DNA of 7,887 nucleotides from Methyloprofundus sp. (GTDB lineage: Bacteria > Pseudomonadota > Gammaproteobacteria > Methylococcales > Methylomonadaceae): contig WTCN01000321.1 in the NCBI GenBank assembly GCA_013138555.1, forward strand, positions 1 through 7,887, given 5' to 3'. A program made the translations under genes and the position numbers. The notes below the pieces were generated by a model. That model made no database searches. It saw only the letters and a list, made by a program, of their open reading frames with translations, and was not told the origin of the DNA. Shown one piece after another: positions 6,783-7,887 of this stretch; within the stretch, counting starts at the first letter, position 1, and every line of letters begins with the position of its first letter.

Positions 6783-6811
6783 GTTGGGGTTCGTGCCTCA
6801 CCCCAACCTAC
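6783..6811 (-). repeat. REP element 4 (minus orientation, contains RES-gene stop codon)
   Basis: On the minus strand GTAG (6811-6808) precedes a perfect 7-base stem and the loop TGAGGCACGAA, identical to REP 2. The TAG at 6810-6808 is the stop codon of the RES-domain gene. Confidence 0.9.
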
Positions 6812-7692
6812 CGTGTTTCTATCCAGCTAATTTCTCCATCCCCCTTTATCTCATCACTTTTTGCCACTAATTTACGCTCGTAAATACCAAAACCAAGATA
6901 ACGAGTTAGCTCAAATTTTTCGCACTTACAAATTTCCATTTTTTGATCAAATTGTTCGCTATTAAAGGCATAATTAAAACCGCCTCTATGTGCAACACTG
7001 GGGTAGATTAACCCACCCATCTCAGGGCTAAACCTAGAACAAATTATGCTACTAAGTACCGCTGTGACTTTATAGTCTCTTTGTTTACTTGCAGGTGACA
7101 TAAACATATCGGCCATAAATGCATCAAGAAAAATTGTTTTTAGGCTATCTTCTTTATCTTGGGGACTACTTGAATTCAATTTGTCAAAAATTTTTTTTAT
7201 TTCCTTATCAGAATCGCTTAACGAAAGGTCAGTGAAAGATAACCCATACCGTCTAGCATCATCAATAGCCCCTATTTGCATAAGATAAAGCTCTTTTTTT
7301 TCTTTAGGATTAGCAGTCACTATAGTGACATAATTACCCATTTCAGGTGTAAGTTCTGAAAAAACGGTGTCTCGGTTATTAGAAGAATAAAAAACAGACT
7401 GACCGGGACTATGACACCGGCCATAGCCTTTAGTATCTTCTGGTTTTCTATAAGATAGCTCGCTAATATTGAGATAAAAATGATCATCTTCATGTATTCT
7501 GCCTCTATATACCTGAAAATTACCCGCCATTGAATAACGAACAAAAGGATGGCTTGCTGTTAAATCATTAAGAAGCCGTCCAATACCATCCAGTGAATTT
7601 GTATATTGAGTGCCTCCCATGATTTGCTCTACTAATGCTATAGTACGGCTTAAACCTGAATTTTTTATATCTGAAATATGGTTTATTGTCAT
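6808..7692 (-). CDS. RES-domain protein (putative NAD+-degrading toxin)
   Basis: This complete 294-residue protein carries the three blocks that name the RES fold: Arg in VYRGRI (61-66, R63), Glu in GQSVFYSSNNRDTVFSEL (97-114, E113), and Ser in GGLIYPSVAHRGGFN (226-240, S232). RES toxins such as MbcT degrade NAD+ (phosphorylase or glycohydrolase), while ParT modifies a host enzyme with ADP-ribose. This protein is longer than compact RES toxins, with about 55 extra residues before the first block and a charged insert (about 155-185) between the second and third. A typical Xre/MbcA-type antitoxin is not seen next to it; the only upstream frame is the fragment ending at 7775. The gene reads AT-richer than the left part of the window, hinting at a different origin. 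The ATG at 7692 has no clear Shine-Dalgarno. The toxin role is inferred from the motifs. Confidence 0.8.
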   Translation of the reverse strand: MTINHISDIKNSGLSRTIALVEQIMGGTQYTNSLDGIGRLLNDLTASHPFVRYSMAGNFQVYRGRIHEDDHFYLNISELSYRKPEDTKGYGRCHSPGQSVFYSSNNRDTVFSELTPEMGNYVTIVTANPKEKKELYLMQIGAIDDARRYGLSFTDLSLSDSDKEIKKIFDKLNSSSPQDKEDSLKTIFLDAFMADMFMSPASKQRDYKVTAVLSSIICSRFSPEMGGLIYPSVAHRGGFNYAFNSEQFDQKMEICKCEKFELTRYLGFGIYERKLVAKSDEIKGDGEISWIETR

Positions 7693-7694
7693 AA

Positions 7695-7707
7695 GATAAT
7701 TTTTTAT
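7695..7707. repeat. Small inverted repeat at the RES gene start
   Basis: GATAA (7695-7699) and TTATC (7703-7707) are reverse complements around three T, just before the RES start codon. It occupies the place where a Shine-Dalgarno would be. It is short and may be chance in AT-rich DNA. Confidence 0.25.
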
Positions 7708-7739
7708 CCGTTGCTCGTAACCTCTTCAATTAAAGCACT

Positions 7740-7769
7740 GTAGGTTGGGGTGAGCTTGCGAACCCCCAT
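7740..7769 (+). repeat. REP element 5 (solitary, degenerate)
   Basis: GTAG (7740-7743) and the left arm GTTGGGG (7744-7750) match the other REPs exactly, but the loop is changed and 12 bases long and the right arm is CCCCCAT, leaving about four strong pairs plus weak outer pairing. There is no inverted partner in the rest of the window. It lies 47 bases upstream of the RES start codon. Confidence 0.7.
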
Positions 7770-7774
7770 ACGCA

Positions 7775-7887
7775 TCAACTTAAGGAGTATTGATATCCAT
7801 TAATCAATTGATCCGCAGTATTAGGTTTGTTTTTCCGCCTATTTAAAGAGCAACCATACTCGAACCGTTCAGCTAATTCCTCCAATA
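7775..7887 (-). CDS. C-terminal fragment of an unidentified ORF (partial, runs off right edge)
   Basis: On the minus strand a frame is open from the right edge to a TGA at 7777-7775, giving 36 residues that begin LEELAERFEYGCSLNRRKNK and end in YQYSLS. The other two minus frames stop within the first 20 bases. I do not recognise the sequence. It ends 82 bases before the RES start and shares its strand, so it could be an operon partner. It lacks the pattern expected at the end of a DUF2384 (MbcA/ParS) antitoxin. With so short a stretch, chance openness is possible. Confidence 0.35.
   Translation of the reverse strand, partial: LEELAERFEYGCSLNRRKNKPNTADQLINGYQYSLS

Larger units (their letters stand above)
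6670..6811. repeat. BIME-like REP pair 2 (between RES and RAYT genes)
   Basis: This is a second copy of the inverted REP pair, in the same orientation as the one at 5980-6118. Its spacer (6699-6782) is clearly homologous to the first, sharing runs such as CGTAACAATA, ACATTTAAA, TATGAGTC, GTTAAGCA and TGGTTGTGATTT. The small palindrome is kept as TTACG / CGTAA (6702-6706, 6711-6715) with a different loop. The unit occupies almost the whole gap between the RES and RAYT genes, which share a strand. Confidence 0.85.

Noticed and set aside
5980..6811. Composite transposon with the REP pairs as terminal elements
   Set aside because: No target-site duplication is seen, and the enzyme is a RAYT, a family not known to move as a composite element. 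Duplication of the REP unit explains the layout.
5980..7769. CRISPR array
   Set aside because: The repeats are imperfect palindromes in alternating orientation with irregular spacing and genes between them; they fit REP elements.
7775..7887. Classical MbcA/ParS-type antitoxin for the RES gene
   Set aside because: The 36 visible C-terminal residues lack the glycine-rich DUF2384 ending typical of these antitoxins; too little is visible to name it otherwise.

Overview
The window reads as chromosomal DNA of moderate GC content from a Gram-negative bacterium, most likely a gammaproteobacterium (Methylococcales- or Thiotrichales-like is a guess). The basis is the mix of a lipobox protein, lgt, a short TsaC-type enzyme, and a RAYT transposase with GTAG-headed REP elements. 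Nothing here fixes the genus.

Left part (1-3845, all minus strand): a tight three-gene operon read right to left. It encodes a cytochrome P450, a fatty acyl-AMP ligase (FAAL)-like enzyme fused to a C-terminal acyl carrier protein domain, and a DUF374-type lysophospholipid acyltransferase that runs off the left edge. Gaps are only a few bases and the acyltransferase ribosome binding site lies inside the end of the FAAL gene. The inferred logic is to activate a fatty acid as acyl-AMP, load it on the fused ACP, oxidise it with the P450, and pass it to a lipid acceptor. The product is unknown; this is the best candidate for an undescribed pathway.

Middle (3846-5972, plus strand): a divergent intergenic region with two consecutive perfect inverted repeats, then a DUF302 lipoprotein, a small REP-like hairpin, lgt (prolipoprotein diacylglyceryl transferase) and tsaC (tRNA t6A synthesis). 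lgt and tsaC are separated by 4 bases and are probably co-transcribed.

Right part (5973-7887, mostly minus strand): a REP/RAYT region. A RAYT transposase gene lies between two homologous REP pairs (5980-6118 and 6670-6811). In each pair the REPs are inverted and about 80 bases apart, around a conserved spacer with its own small hairpin. Upstream of the RAYT on the same strand is a RES-domain (NAD+-degrading toxin-like) gene, then a degenerate solitary REP and the C-terminal end of an unidentified ORF that leaves the window. The stop codons of both the RAYT and RES genes are the TAG inside the GTAG head of a REP, so genes and repeats abut like cassettes.
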